Assembly (NCBI GenBank): GCA_032622095.1
Contig: CP136068.1
Location: forward strand, 154,591,151-154,655,150
Reading direction: 5' to 3'
Length of the DNA stretch: 64,000 nt
Source: Siphonodentalium dalli
Taxonomy: Eukaryota; Mollusca; Scaphopoda; Gadilida; Siphonodentaliidae
The stretch's first letter is position 1; the number at the start of each line of letters is the position of its first letter. Positions 22,209 to 33,031 of the stretch are shown piece after piece. The notes beneath the pieces were generated by a model. That model was not told the DNA's origin, did not search any database, and saw only the letters and a list, made by a program, of their open reading frames with translations. The position numbers and the translations under genes were made by a program.

Positions 22209-23340
22209 GGTTTAATCCACTAGAAATGTTTCTGCTACGATCAGCAACTCACACGTATGCCAATCCATGTATACCAATCAGATTACACTTAATATGTCTG
22301 GATCATCAGCGGATATCGATACTATATTGGACTAGCTTCACCATCGATAATCGGCCTGTGATGGTTATGTGAGCTGAGCACCATGCAGTATGAGACAACA
22401 ATATCGGGACTGTTGTTTTTATATGCATATATATGGTTTTATCGGGCAGATAGGAAATACAATATGTTTACGATATAACAACTAGTGCAGTGGAGTCAGT
22501 GTTCCACACTTAATTCAACCAAGTGGAGTCTCCGCTTCATGTAGGTGTCTTCATTACTTATTCCGCAATTTTGTATTCCGGTCAAACAACATTATTGGTG
22601 TTGATGATTGTCTCACGAGACACCCTGACCACTCCACTCGATCCAAAATCGCGACCACCAGATGGTTAATAAGCCCATTGGAACAATTTATGTCAAACAA
22701 TGTTGTTGTATGGCGGCCCTAACACACGCTTTAGAAACACACTGATAATCCATTTGGGGTTCAAAATGGCCGCCGACAAGATGATTCCGAACAGGGAACC
22801 TTGTTACCCCTTAGCAGCCCCTCGAAAGATTTCGGTCGACAGAATCTTGTAGGATGAACCCTATGAAATCCTTTAGAAAAACCCGAGGAATAACTATAAT
22901 CGAGAGTCACTTTCGCCGTCGCTTCGCAGTGCCCTTAATTGTATTACGTTGTAAAGGATCGTCGTGGCGATGATGGCATTGCTGATGGTCACGAGAGGCT
23001 GCACGTCGACCGATTTGGGTTGGTCTCTTGACTGCCGATTGCGACATTAATGCTGCAAGCCCACCGTTTTACTTTGCGACAAAAGTGCTCGCATCATTAA
23101 ACAATTCTCCTCGTATGATGTAGAAAATTGGTGACGCCACAAAATCAGATAGCCTATGTACGAAACAAAGCTTTGTTTCGTTAATATACATTATGAATTA
23201 CGGTCACTATAATAATAACTAGGGGGTTGCCCTTCACAAAATGACGTGTATACAAATGTTCTTTGTTACTTTCTAGTGTCCTCGGTCATGAACAAATTCT
23301 CGTTTCTAAATAAGAAACACAATAGTCATGCTTCTCTTTT
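22209..23340. other. Intron 1 segment without recognised features
   Basis: Nothing coding is recognised. About 22740-23060 is higher in G+C than its surroundings. 23160-23181 is a perfect 22-bp palindrome with arm ACGAAACAAAG. Confidence 0.45.
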
Positions 23341-23344
23341 TTGT

Positions 23345-23810
23345 CACTGGATGCGCGAGGGGACATTTTATTTCACTAAAACTGTATTTCTACACATACC
23401 CACCCCACATATACGCATGCACATATTGAACGAAACAAAATCAGCATATTACTTTAAGTATTACTATATATACTAATTAAAACAATTCGGGAGCATTTAT
23501 TCAGCGACGAAGGGGGCTTGTGGCACATTTTGATCTTACACGGATCCCCTTGGGAGCCTGCATTCAGCATGTAGCCTAAGGATCACAGGCCCATTTGTGA
23601 GAACACTTTATTTGAAATAAAACTGTTTTTTCTCCCCCCTCTCACCAACCCACATATATGCATGTAGGCCTATATATAGGCCTATGCGTGCACATATATA
23701 TACAGAACGCAACACTCAAGATATTTTACTTTATTACTATATTCTAACTGAAACAGGCTCCATTCGAGCGCCTTTATTTAGCGATGGCGGGGCCTGCTGC
23801 CCCTTTGTGC
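23345..23810. repeat. Diverged direct duplication of about 200 bp
   Basis: 23345-23520 and 23600-23800 share, in order, a start of CATTTTATTTCACTAAAACTG type, CCCACATATACGCATG, a CAGCATATTACTTTA-like stretch, and ATTTAGCGATGG/ATTCAGCGACGA followed by a GGGGGC-type end. Divergence is considerable. Confidence 0.6.
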
Positions 23811-23984
23811 GCTTTTTGCACATTATATGACCTTAAACAGCGTGAGCTTCGCGCACATTTTGATCTTTTAAACTATTCATTCATCAGATTTACACTCAAC
23901 TGAAACATTAAAATAGCATTAATTTGCGTGGGCAGTATTGTTTACACTGTATTTAGTCCCGGCTCGGGAATGTGGTTTTTCTAA

Positions 23985-24660
23985 CCATATTAGCACCCAT
24001 TCCCAATACTTCTATTCACACTCAACCTGGACTGACAAATTCTCTGTTAGCGCGCATGGAAGTTTCGTCGACAATAGCAACGCTAATGTGGTTTGCGTGC
24101 GACGTCACATGACATCATTTCGACAAACATCATACAAGAAATAATAGACAAGAAATAATGTCTATACTTGAGTGCAAATACTGCATTTGGGACCATGTTA
24201 GATCTCAGGTTTGCTTTGACCAATCGACTTGAAATTTGGTGAATGTGGTTTTTCTAACCGAGTTCCGGCGAATCTACTGAACGGGAGGTCAGACTGTGTC
24301 CATTCGCCATCTTCCGCACAACTTTCATAACAAAGACAGCATTCTTTACTTATGTTCGCACCGAACTGGCAAATTAAAATACCATATTAGCACCCATTCC
24401 CAATGATGGTATCTAGAGCGTTCGAGTCTCGACTCTACACCCACTACATGCACTTTCATGACAAATTCAACATTTTTTACTTCTATTCACACTCAACCTG
24501 AACTGACAAAGCTTATCACAACCAAAAATCAACATTATTGACATAATGTAAACGCCAATACACGAAATTGAAATTCTCAACTACACCTTTTACCGGGCTC
24601 GGCCTCGGGGTCGCACTACAGCTCGGTCTCGGGGTAGCACTACAACTTTTAATATGTCCC
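23985..24660. repeat. Dispersed short repeats in intron 1
   Basis: CATATTAGCACCCATTCCCAA occurs at about 23989 and 24383, TTCTATTCACACTCAACCTG at about 24010 and 24482, and GTGGTTTTTCTAACC at about 23971 and 24245. GGTCTCGGGGT-type units repeat at 24598-24650. A decayed repeat cluster. Confidence 0.6.
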
Positions 24661-25289
24661 AATAATTAACATTCTATAAATAGAACCCCCATGCGCTATG
24701 GCAGCTCCCAGGCGAAAGCATAATTTGTACATTAGTATACACGCGGCGCGCGTAATAAGGTGTTTAGTTGTCGTTCTAGTGCATTGTCATAGTCATACAC
24801 CTGACGGCCCGTGCAAGTTTGGAGTACGATATAATCAACTCGAGTTGTATACCATTATGGCCACAAGCGTATATACATGTATGAGGGGAAATCAGGTTCC
24901 GTCGAATTAAGATGACGAGGATTTTATTACTGTCATACTACACAAATTTAAACTATGTATATCACAATCACAATCATCGCATTCCCATGCACCAGCATGT
25001 TGGCTTAGCTGATCGGGAGAGGAAAAGCGTCAAGTCTTCTGTCCAAGCCACATTATGGGGGCCCCTCCCCCCCATTGAGTCCGGAATCCAGTTTTAAAAT
25101 GACGCTGGAATCCGGAATCCAGCTTCAAATTGACCGGAATCCGGAATCCAGTTTAAGAAACAAATACCGATTTCACGTTCAGTTTACATGATATTATAGA
25201 TCTTATATTCAATACAATGGAACCATAATCACCATGGAAACAAGACTTTGGCTTTATGGTGTTATGGTAAGAGTACACAGTCTGACCCC

Positions 25290-25490
25290 CCGCTGGCGCT
25301 ATAGTATCTTATGCGCCGCAGGCGTCCCTAGATCATTAGAGTATTGATGTAGTACCCACCCACCACCCCATCCCGCCACCCATAGTATCTTGTGCGCCGC
25401 AGGCGCTCGTATATAGGTAGTACCCACCCACCACCCCATCCCGCCACCCATAGTATCTTATGTGCCGCAGGCGCTCGTATATAGGTATCA
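25290..25490. repeat. Tandem repeats of TAGTATCTTATGCGCCGCAGGCG
   Basis: Two adjacent copies of about 70-75 bp (about 25352-25424 and 25425-25490) contain ACCCACCCACCACCCCATCC and the AGTATCTT-TG-GCCGCAGGCGC stretch, with a third partial copy near 25300-25325. Confidence 0.85.
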
Positions 25491-25529
25491 TTCCCTGCTC
25501 GCTTCGCTCGCTCGCCCCTAATTCGACCC

Positions 25530-25958
25530 CTAATCTGTCTCAGGGTACATATACATGACCGTCGATGATGACGTTCCAAGCTCCCGTGGTACCGTGACTG
25601 CGTGAGTACGACAGTAAACAGTACTGTGGGTGGTCGGAGTGTTCGAAAGTAATCCCCGGACGTTGGTCCATTCCGTTTCCGTGTCGGCAAGAAGAAACCG
25701 ACCACTGGGGTAATCTTCGTCTCTGGCTATCCTTCGCACAGCGACGTGCATTTGGTACAGGCTGACCCCCCTGGCCTTCACCCAGGAGTCAATAGCATAT
25801 TTCTCCTCTAACATCGATTTCAACTCAGACAGTTTTACAGTGTTGCTCAGTTCAGCAACAAAACTCCTCATCTCGGGGCGAGTTCCGCTCCGAAATGACA
25901 ACATACACGCTGTTGCTAGCAGCATACCGGTAAACAGGCGAAATTTATGGGAATCCAA
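25530..25958 (-). CDS. Unrecognised ORF inside the inverted-repeat element (142 aa)
   Basis: It opens with Met-Asp-Ser-His and a hydrophobic run (LFTGMLLATACMLSF, residues 8-22), followed by a charged, helical-looking stretch (residues about 35-85) and a Thr/Ser-rich tail. It starts and ends within the G/C-rich element, so it is more likely an element gene or its remnant than a host exon. Chance openness in G+C-rich DNA cannot be excluded. The lower-coordinate half overlaps another minus frame (25328-25705), which comes from the tandem repeats. No family is recognised. Confidence 0.35.
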   Translation of the reverse strand: MDSHKFRLFTGMLLATACMLSFRSGTRPEMRSFVAELSNTVKLSELKSMLEEKYAIDSWVKARGVSLYQMHVAVRRIARDEDYPSGRFLLADTETEWTNVRGLLSNTPTTHSTVYCRTHAVTVPRELGTSSSTVMYMYPETD

Positions 25959-26321
25959 TTTCGATGCAATGGCCTTGACACTAATTAGGAACCGTAACGC
26001 TTGCCGGTTCCAGTAAATCTACACTTCGGACAACCGCCGCAAATAATGACCGGAAAGATAAAGAGCACCGTATACAAACGAATATATACGGACTAAGTCC
26101 TATAAGGGTGTGCATCAGATTGGATCTCATATAAAATTCATGATATTATGATCATGACCAAATGAGGAACCAAATCGCAATATTTCACCCGAAATGGAAT
26201 CCGTTTATATAAATACATGAATCCGGAATCCAGCTTAATTTGTGTCTTGAATCCGGCGTACGGGTCCAAAATGGGTCGAATCCGGCGTACGAAAGGGTGG
26301 GGGGGAGGGGCCCTCCATTAT

Positions 26322-27514
26322 ATCAAACTCATCTAGCGCGTCCTCGGATGATCTCATTGTCCGATCCCCATCTGGTGTTTATTGATCGCAAGATGAACCA
26401 TCCTTGATGTGTCCTTCGCTGAGATGATCAAAGGTGCACAGGGCCACACATCGGAGTATTAAGGTTGAACATTTGAACAGGTATGTTCTGAATTACGTTT
26501 GCCAACTTGTACTAAATTTATTTTGCTCAAATAACTGAATTCAATGATATTACGTTTCTAATGTTTATTTTGAGCAAAGTTTTTAATTACAACAACCCGT
26601 TCTGATATAGTAGAGAGTATCCAACTTAATTAGTTAACACGCATGTTCCCACGAACAAACATACATGCATACATGCATATGCCACATGCATGTATGCCAT
26701 GTCGAGACAAACCCAGCAGCATAGAAGCTGGTAAATTCACCATTTCATGAGTACGCTGGCATCACTTCCTATATTCTCGTATATATTCATTGACTGTTCT
26801 GCCCAAATTGAATACAAAGAAAGTGACAATAGCGTACAACTATTAATTTATATCTGAAGGCCACACAAAAAACCGTAGAAAGAGTAACATTAGCAGTGGG
26901 GACTATATGTATGGGGCGTCAGCAATTGGCCGGATGAGTGTACAAGCTGGTGAGATTAATGTGGCATCCGACCTTTTTCTGGTCTACCTCATACCATCAA
27001 CAACGGAAACACTGTCAACATGCCTTTTGTGAAAAAAAAAAAAAAATTCATTTTGAATGCCGAAATATACCACTTTAAAAAAAAACAAATGCGCATATAT
27101 AGTCCAAAGACATCACACGATCAATTAGTGACTGCAATGCACGTTCCTTGATCTTCGTTTCAAATGTTTGTTTGGAAGATATTTTTAATGTTGAAATTAA
27201 AGGATTGCTCAATCGACCAGTGGAATGATTGATTTTAATTCCTCGTGAAACACATTGTCTCGTCTACTGCTTGGCTGACGATCCACCTGCGTGCCATAAC
27301 TGACATACTGTATTGATAACACATAAATCCGATCAGCCAAATACAATATCCTCACATGGAATTATCAGTACCGGAAACAGTACGGAAACCGCCATACCAC
27401 CCTGGACCCGTCCTGGTAGCGATTGGTCTGGTATACAACCTGTACTATAAGAAGCCTGGTTCAACATAATATCAGTTTATTACAACCTGTGTGTATTCCA
27501 TGTCATCACTACAG
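26322..27514. other. Last part of intron 1, no recognised feature
   Basis: It contains an ACATACATGCATACATGCAT-type run (26660-26700) and an A-run near 27031-27045. The last 30 bases hold the exon 2 acceptor tract (GTGTATTCCATGTCATCACTACAG). Confidence 0.5.
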
Positions 27515-27747
27515 GGGCAATCTTATCAAAGGTGCTAGTCGATATGCTTGGATTGGCATAACGGTCTTGAATGATGACCCAGTAACATTGGAGTCAATAC
27601 TCGGTGAGCCTGTCGTGAGCGACCCATCTTACTGGTCAAATGGATTTCCAGTCATCCCCGGCGCTCACAAGTATTGCAGTTACTATAAAGGAAATGGTTG
27701 GGAAAACGATGTCTGTGTTCATACCTACGACTTCCTTTGTGAAGAAG
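27515..27747 (+). CDS. Exon 2: second half of the C-type lectin domain
   Basis: The exon starts after acceptor ACTACAG and enters at phase 2, giving K-GNLIKGASRYAWIGITVLND. WIGI is the family's conserved core motif. The long-loop region (residues roughly 110-145 of the spliced product) has GEPVVSDPSYWSNGFPV but no clear EPN or QPD triplet. KYC, WENDVC and YDFLCEE supply the last three disulphide cysteines and the closing strand. The exon ends at 27747 before the consensus donor GTATGT at phase 1, matching exon 3. Met codons before 27515 are intronic. The fold assignment is strong; sugar specificity is not predictable, and Ca-dependent binding is doubtful without the triplet, though the W-E-N-D motif resembles the WND site. 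Confidence 0.85.
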
Positions 27748-28090
27748 GTATGTATTAATGGTCTAGCATGTAATCACCTGTTATTGGAAATGTTCGAATT
27801 AGATTATGATGACCGTTGTTTTGTTTTGCTTAATCAAAAACCAGCGTTCGTCTTAAGTTATGTTTACAATGCACGTACATTTAATCCGGACACTATTCAT
27901 CATTACATGTGCTGCGATTGAGAGTAAACATTGACTGCAAACACTAAGCAACATGATGCATCGTTAGTTGTGGTAAAAAAATTATAACATTGGGCTGAAT
28001 TCCTACGCGGCACATGATAATCACAATGGTGACAGCAATACACACACACACTTTATTCAGCGTCGGAGAGAGTAGGACTTTAGGACATAC

Positions 28091-28195
28091 GTGATGTCAT
28101 CCACTATGTCATCCAATATGTCAACTATGTCATCCACTATGTCATCCACTATGTCACCCACTATGTCATCCAATTTGTCAACTATGTCATCCACT
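28091..28195. repeat. 12-bp minisatellite (ATGTCATCCACT)
   Basis: About eight imperfect units of ATGTCATCCACT, with variants AATATGTC, ACCCACT and CAATTTGTC, some shortened to nine bases. Confidence 0.9.
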
Positions 28196-28291
28196 TTTAA
28201 ATTCTGAATACACCTTTGTACAGTCAATGTTTACCAATGATCGTATGTGCCAATAGAGACGATGTACTTAAATACGGGGTTGTTGACTTAA

Positions 28292-28784
28292 AGGCACGTG
28301 CGGCCTTGGGGTGGGTATCCTGTGAAAATATATCCACCCGTCAAAAACCGCCACAAACAGAAAGAACATCAAAATATAGATAGACTTTGTCCGTATACAA
28401 ATAAGAAATATCGCATAAACAGTATGTTATGGTCATATGTTTGACCATTGTTATGTAAACAACGGCATAAAAAGTTACTTTTCTGGTGTTTGTTTATATT
28501 ATGATGGTAAACATAAAGAGCGTTCTTTGTTAGTGAATACCTGATATGGAACTAATAAAGAGCGTTTATGTCATTTGTGTGTGATTAGCCAGTAGCATTG
28601 TGCTGTCTTCTGGAACACAATCAGGCTCTTGCTTAGGTAAAATATAGTAGGTCTTTATGATAACATGCTGTTTATGCGATGGTCATGGTATATATGAACG
28701 GAACTGTATGCGTTTTAATGTTTTTCTGTTTATGGTGTTTGGAACAAATAGGAATATTTTCGACAATTAAGGCCGCACGTGCCT
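28292..28784 (+). mobile_element. TTAA MITE, copy 1 (493 bp)
   Basis: Perfect 16-bp terminal inverted repeats AGGCACGTGCGGCCTT are flanked by TTAA on both sides (28288-28291 and 28785-28788). The TTAA target suggests mobilisation by a piggyBac-type transposase. The interior is non-coding. The same element is present inverted at 59503-59996. Confidence 0.9.
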
Positions 28785-28788
28785 TTAA

Positions 28789-29900
28789 GTCACACATCAA
28801 TCTTGTATTTGTTTTCTTATATTTATGGGAAGAAGTAACTGTAGGCAATGGCAACAATTTAATTCTTCAATCATTAACACACCATTCCGCTAAGTCCAAC
28901 CCTAGGACACAACCTTATCCACTGATCAACATGGCCCTGCATTTCACAAGTCTCCATTCCGTAATAAAAGAGCGTTAACTATGTATTATACAATCTGCTC
29001 GAGACTTATTCCACCACATCATATATCCTATTGGAATTTGATAAATCCCAATACTGCTTTCGAAGTTAAGTATAAAGTTTGCTACGGTAATATCATGTTA
29101 ACAATGTACAAAGATCCAGGCTGTTCTGTCATAGACGACAAAATAGCTCTAACCCTGCATATAGCTATTCTGATATAGGCGGTATCATATCCTCGCTGGC
29201 TATTATACTGTATACAGCAGAATAGCCAACGAGGCTATTCTGCCGTAAACGGTAGAATGGCCATAACCCGATATATGGCAGCAATGTATTAATATTGGGA
29301 GCTTGTAATTAAGACATCGATTTAACTCATACATTTAAGTGCTTTCAATTACGCGATCGTGTTTGCTTTAAATATATGCAGAACGACATCCCTGAGAGTA
29401 ATTGTAATTGATTTATTCATTCTTTCAAATCACTTTCATATCCGTCCAATTGAGTTTCAAACTGAGACTAGCGGACCTCTACTTAGGAACTTCTTTGTAA
29501 TAAGAAACCTTATTACTTGTTGATTTTGTTCCGATTTTATACAACCTTTATCAGTGTTCTACATAAATAATAATTATGAAAATCTTGTATTGAACACTCA
29601 GTAGTTGTGAAGGAGGTTTGGTGGGTCAGATTTGATATTGGAAGTGTGAGAACAAAGTTAGAGGTGGTACTGCTCTAACAATCATCTAAGCTCGATTAAT
29701 TGACATTAAGTAATGCTTCATTTATGAAATCAACCAATCAGTATGATCCCCGGTGTTCACATTTTACTGTAATAACATATATCTTCTTCATTAAATACAT
29801 GTGTATCCCTCCCAGTTTATGGAGCTAAATTACTATTATTCGAATATTAATATTTTAATGATATAAGTAGCATGCTACCACATAAATAAAATACTATTAC
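28789..29900. other. Intron 2 segment, no recognised feature
   Basis: Short inverted phrases near 29160-29270 (GGCTATTCTG and CAGAATAGCC) form a weak hairpin. No coding supported. Confidence 0.4.
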
Positions 29901-29904
29901 TGAT

Positions 29905-32060
29905 GAATAGAATAATTACCATATGCTAATAAATCAATGCCATTTTCTAAATAGAAATTCTTGTCACAATATTTAGACAAAACTTTTCTCTAAGATGAAT
30001 ACATTGTAGTTCATGTTTGATTGCTCAATATTGTTAGAACAACTCACAAAATTCTTGCATTGTGACAAAAGACATTTCTCGTAACGATCATATTTCAGTT
30101 TCTCACTGTATTTGAGCAATTCCTTTTGCCATTTCCATATTGGAAGGCATAAATTTTCGGTCTTAATCCCACAAACTTTGATATAGGTATACTATTTGTC
30201 TCGTCCTTGAACTTTCCAACAGTATATATGTTGTGATCTGAAAACAAAGCATGTGTCTTAGAATAATTACTGAAGTCAAATAATTCTATCTTCCCACTTA
30301 TCTTTATATAAAGCTTCAGTCTGTATTTGTAGTACAAAACTATCGGTGTCAGTCATTAGAAGTTTAGCATTTTGTTTATATTTCTTTTTAACATAATTAT
30401 AAAAAAGTCATACATATGGTACTTGGATATTTCTAAAACTGCAAAACCATCATAGATTGGTTTTCATTGAGAACTAGCTTAATTTTCGAACACTCTACCC
30501 CAACAAAGTACTTGTTCAAAATTTCAAATCTTTTAAATGAAGGTTTATATATATACAAAGATATCGATTTACGTAAACGAAGGTTCTCGAAATGTTTTCC
30601 ATAGACCAAGTTACTCATTGTTTTCCAATAGTCCCGCTCAAATTTGTTATTACCCTTAATCCTCTGTTCATTATTGAATGATATATAATCGTACAGCCAT
30701 TTTTTCTGTTCAAATTGTAATACCCTGTGTATGCATGTTACTTGGAGACAAAGATCTATACACTGCTTCAAATTCATATAATGAATAATATATTTAATAG
30801 CTTTTCTGTAGGAGTATAAATACAAGTGTTATCATCATTCCATAGTTTTTGACAGTATGGTGATCATTCTTCAAATTTACAGTTTCGTCGCTCTGGAGCC
30901 AATGGGAACAATTGTGCTCATTATATAAACCATCTGGATAAATCGGACCAACTCATAATATATAACCAATAATACTATCCCAGTAAACATTACTTGTAAT
31001 TAACTGATCAATTTCATTTGTATCTAAAAATTAAAAGGATATGTATGGTAAGGTCCTTGACATTGCAAAAGAATATAATGAATTTGCATCAAAATTAACT
31101 ATACAACTATTTTCTACAAAAGGGTCATAATTTTCTGTATTTGGATTGTTAGCCTGTTCAAATCTGTGAAATATTCCACATATTCCACCTCTCAAAGATC
31201 CCTCAAGGAATAGGTATTTTCTGGATCGCTTAGTAGTTATAGAAATATTCCAGTTTTCTTCAACATAGCAGTAATAAAGAATATCAAGTTCATAATGCTG
31301 GTAATAAATAGTTGTAAAATGTTCAAAAAAACATGGATCTGTTCTAAATATCATGATGTTCGCCAAATGTTTCCCAGTGAGTTTGTTGTAAACATGTTCT
31401 TTGCTGGTTAGGCTTCTTTCTGTAAAAACATCACTTGATAATCATAAGGGAACACACCTGTATGCTTAATTAAACTGCATTGTTCTTCTGTAAAACCTTC
31501 ATCTTCATAACATTCACAACCCTCTACTTCGCGCACAGTTTGCACCAGATTATCCAATGAAGAATGGAGAAATTGATAGCTATCAATACAACACAGATTG
31601 TCTATTATGAATGATATATAACATTCCATACTATTCTGAATGATATATAACATTCCATACTATTCTGAATGATATATAACATTCCATACTATTCTGAATG
31701 ATATATAACATTCCATACTATTCTGAATGATATATAACATTCCATACTATTCTGAATGATATATAACATTCCATACTATTCTGAATGATATATAACATTC
31801 CATACTATTTGGAATGCAAGTTATAGGCTTGTCCTTATACAATCCCATGGCTTTACAAATTAAGTGGGAATCAAAATTTCCAAAATCATAAAACAACAAT
31901 CATCTTGATTTTGATTTAAAATGTAAATTACAACGACCACAAGCTGACAATCTATGGCAGCCTAAAAGATGGCAATATGTTTTGTTCTTCTGGTCTGAAA
32001 ATAATGTTTTACAAATATAGCAATTTTCCGCTAATAAAATTCTTTGGTTTCTTGAGCTGA
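29905..32060 (-). pseudogene. Broken protein-primed family B DNA polymerase (Polinton/Maverick type)
   Basis: Several minus-strand frames translate to consecutive blocks of a protein-primed family B DNA polymerase. In order from high to low coordinate they are: a Cys/His cluster and CNLHFKS-like segment (about 31900-32040), an FDSHL block of the exonuclease region (about 31865), the GVFPYDY block (31408-31653), motif A as ANSLYSFAM (31067-31096), motif B as NLVYGK (within 30433-30825), motif C as TDTDS (30339-30353), FVGLRP (30095-30337) and a C-terminal DKNFYLENG block (about 29940). The copy is dead: stops fall between the blocks, frame changes occur near 31040, 31390 and 30320, and a seven-copy 29-bp tandem repeat interrupts it. 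Such polymerases belong to Polinton/Maverick or adintovirus-like elements. No capsid, integrase or terminal repeats were seen, so only the polymerase region remains. It lies antisense in intron 2. Confidence 0.85.
31609..31811. repeat. 29-bp tandem repeat inside the polymerase pseudogene (7 copies)
   Basis: Seven nearly identical copies of a 29-bp unit starting GAATGATATATAACATTCC. The unit length is not a multiple of three, so each copy shifts the old reading frame. The near identity shows expansion after inactivation. Confidence 0.95.
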
Positions 32061-32270
32061 GATATTCATTGACTTAGGTTTACTATGTTATTCCTTTATT
32101 TCTTCTTCCTTCTCAGTTTATTTGGTTCTCTTTTTGATGTGAATATGACTTTAAGAGCATTTAATGCATCAAGCCCTGTCTTTCGCTTGATATGTTGGAA
32201 GAAAATATGTTTTGAGAATATATCAATACAAACTAAAAGGTATTGGTAGTTGTCATTATACGTCTATTAT
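32061..32270. other. Intron 2 flank of the polymerase fossil
   Basis: T-rich sequence that may continue the eroded element on the minus strand (for example about 32100-32230), but no conserved block was recognised. Confidence 0.35.
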
Positions 32271-32271
32271 T

Positions 32272-32545
32272 GGATGTTATATATTCATAATTCTAATCAG
32301 TGGTACTTCATTATGCGATTACTATTAACTATCCATAATTCTCACCAGTGTTAGTTTACTATTCGACTAATATAAGCTAATCGTAATTACTATCAGTAGT
32401 AGGTCATTATGGACTACTATATACTATTCATAATTCTCACCAGCGGTAGTTCGTTATGCGACTACTATAAGCTATTCGTAATTATTATCACTAGAAGTTA
32501 ATTATGGACTACTATTATTAACTATTCATAACTCTTAACAGTAGT
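32272..32545. repeat. Tandem repeat of about 65 bp (CTATTCATAATTCTCACCAG)
   Basis: About four units share CTATTCATAATTCTCACCAG or CTATTCGTAATTATTATCAC followed by GTAGTTCATTATGCGACTAC. The two variants alternate, giving an apparent dimer of about 130 bp. Confidence 0.8.
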
Positions 32546-32759
32546 TCCTCAAGCAACTTTGTAATTGAAAGCTACTAACAATGGTACACTTACTCAATCT
32601 CCACCCGTCCAGGTTTGAGCATACAAGAGTGTGCATACATAGTGCAACGTGTGTCGTAGTCACATATGTAATAGGTATGCCAGAAGTGAATATTGGAAAC
32701 GTTTCGTAATATGGGTGTATATGCTGACAAAACCAATATAAGATACATTATTTAGATTA

Positions 32760-32965
32760 ACACTTCTATGACTAGAGTTCCCTGAGATTCTGCGAAAACC
32801 ATGTGCTAATATATTCTCTTATATACGTGAGTTTCCCACATGGAGCATCGCATATATTAGATAATACATTGGCCTGACAATATTTGCACTGACCTTGTAA
32901 GCCAGTGCATTCTGTTATTCGAGGCCAACCACGTGAGGCTCGCATAAAAAGGATAGTACAATAGC
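32760..32965. repeat. Paired-hairpin repeat just upstream of exon 3
   Basis: Two hairpins (32804-32873 and about 32901-32965) of the ATGCATTGGC family are separated by about 27 bp. The left flank (TATGACTAGAGTTCCCTGAG...TGCGAAAACC) matches 63805-63840, so the two copies belong to one interspersed repeat. The right hairpin ends about 65 bp before the exon 3 acceptor. Confidence 0.8.
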
Positions 32966-33031
32966 ACAGGGAGGTGCATTCATACACTATCGTATCTTCC
33001 GTCATTGAATGGTTAACTCTCGGTTTGGCAG

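Larger units (their letters stand above)
25057..26315. mobile_element. G/C-rich inverted-repeat element with CATTAT target duplication (1.26 kb)
   Basis: The ends GGGGGCCCCTCCCCCC (left) and GAGGGCCCCTCCCCCC (reverse complement of the right end) are inverted repeats flanked by the direct repeat CATTAT (25051-25056 and 26316-26321). Just inside both ends lie repeated GGAATCCGGAATCCAG-type units (25075-25160 and 26176-26290). The interior is G+C-richer than the intron and carries a minus-strand ORF (25530-25958). The transposon family is not recognised. Confidence 0.75.
18626..27514 (+). other. Intron 1 (8.9 kb)
   Basis: Donor GTTAGT at 18626 and acceptor CATCACTACAG at 27514 join phase 2 to phase 2 and restore a continuous lectin domain. 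The intron carries AT microsatellites (about 18840-18860 and 18940-18965), a nested pair of inverted-repeat elements (19385-22208), duplicated blocks at 23.3-23.8 kb and a G/C-rich element (25057-26315). No additional exon is needed for the domain. Confidence 0.75.
27748..33031 (+). other. Intron 2 (5.3 kb)
   Basis: Donor GTATGT at 27748; acceptor CTCTCGGTTTGGCAG at 33031; phase 1 on both sides. It contains a 12-bp minisatellite, a TTAA MITE, an antisense polymerase pseudogene, a tandem array and a paired hairpin directly upstream of exon 3. Confidence 0.75.
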
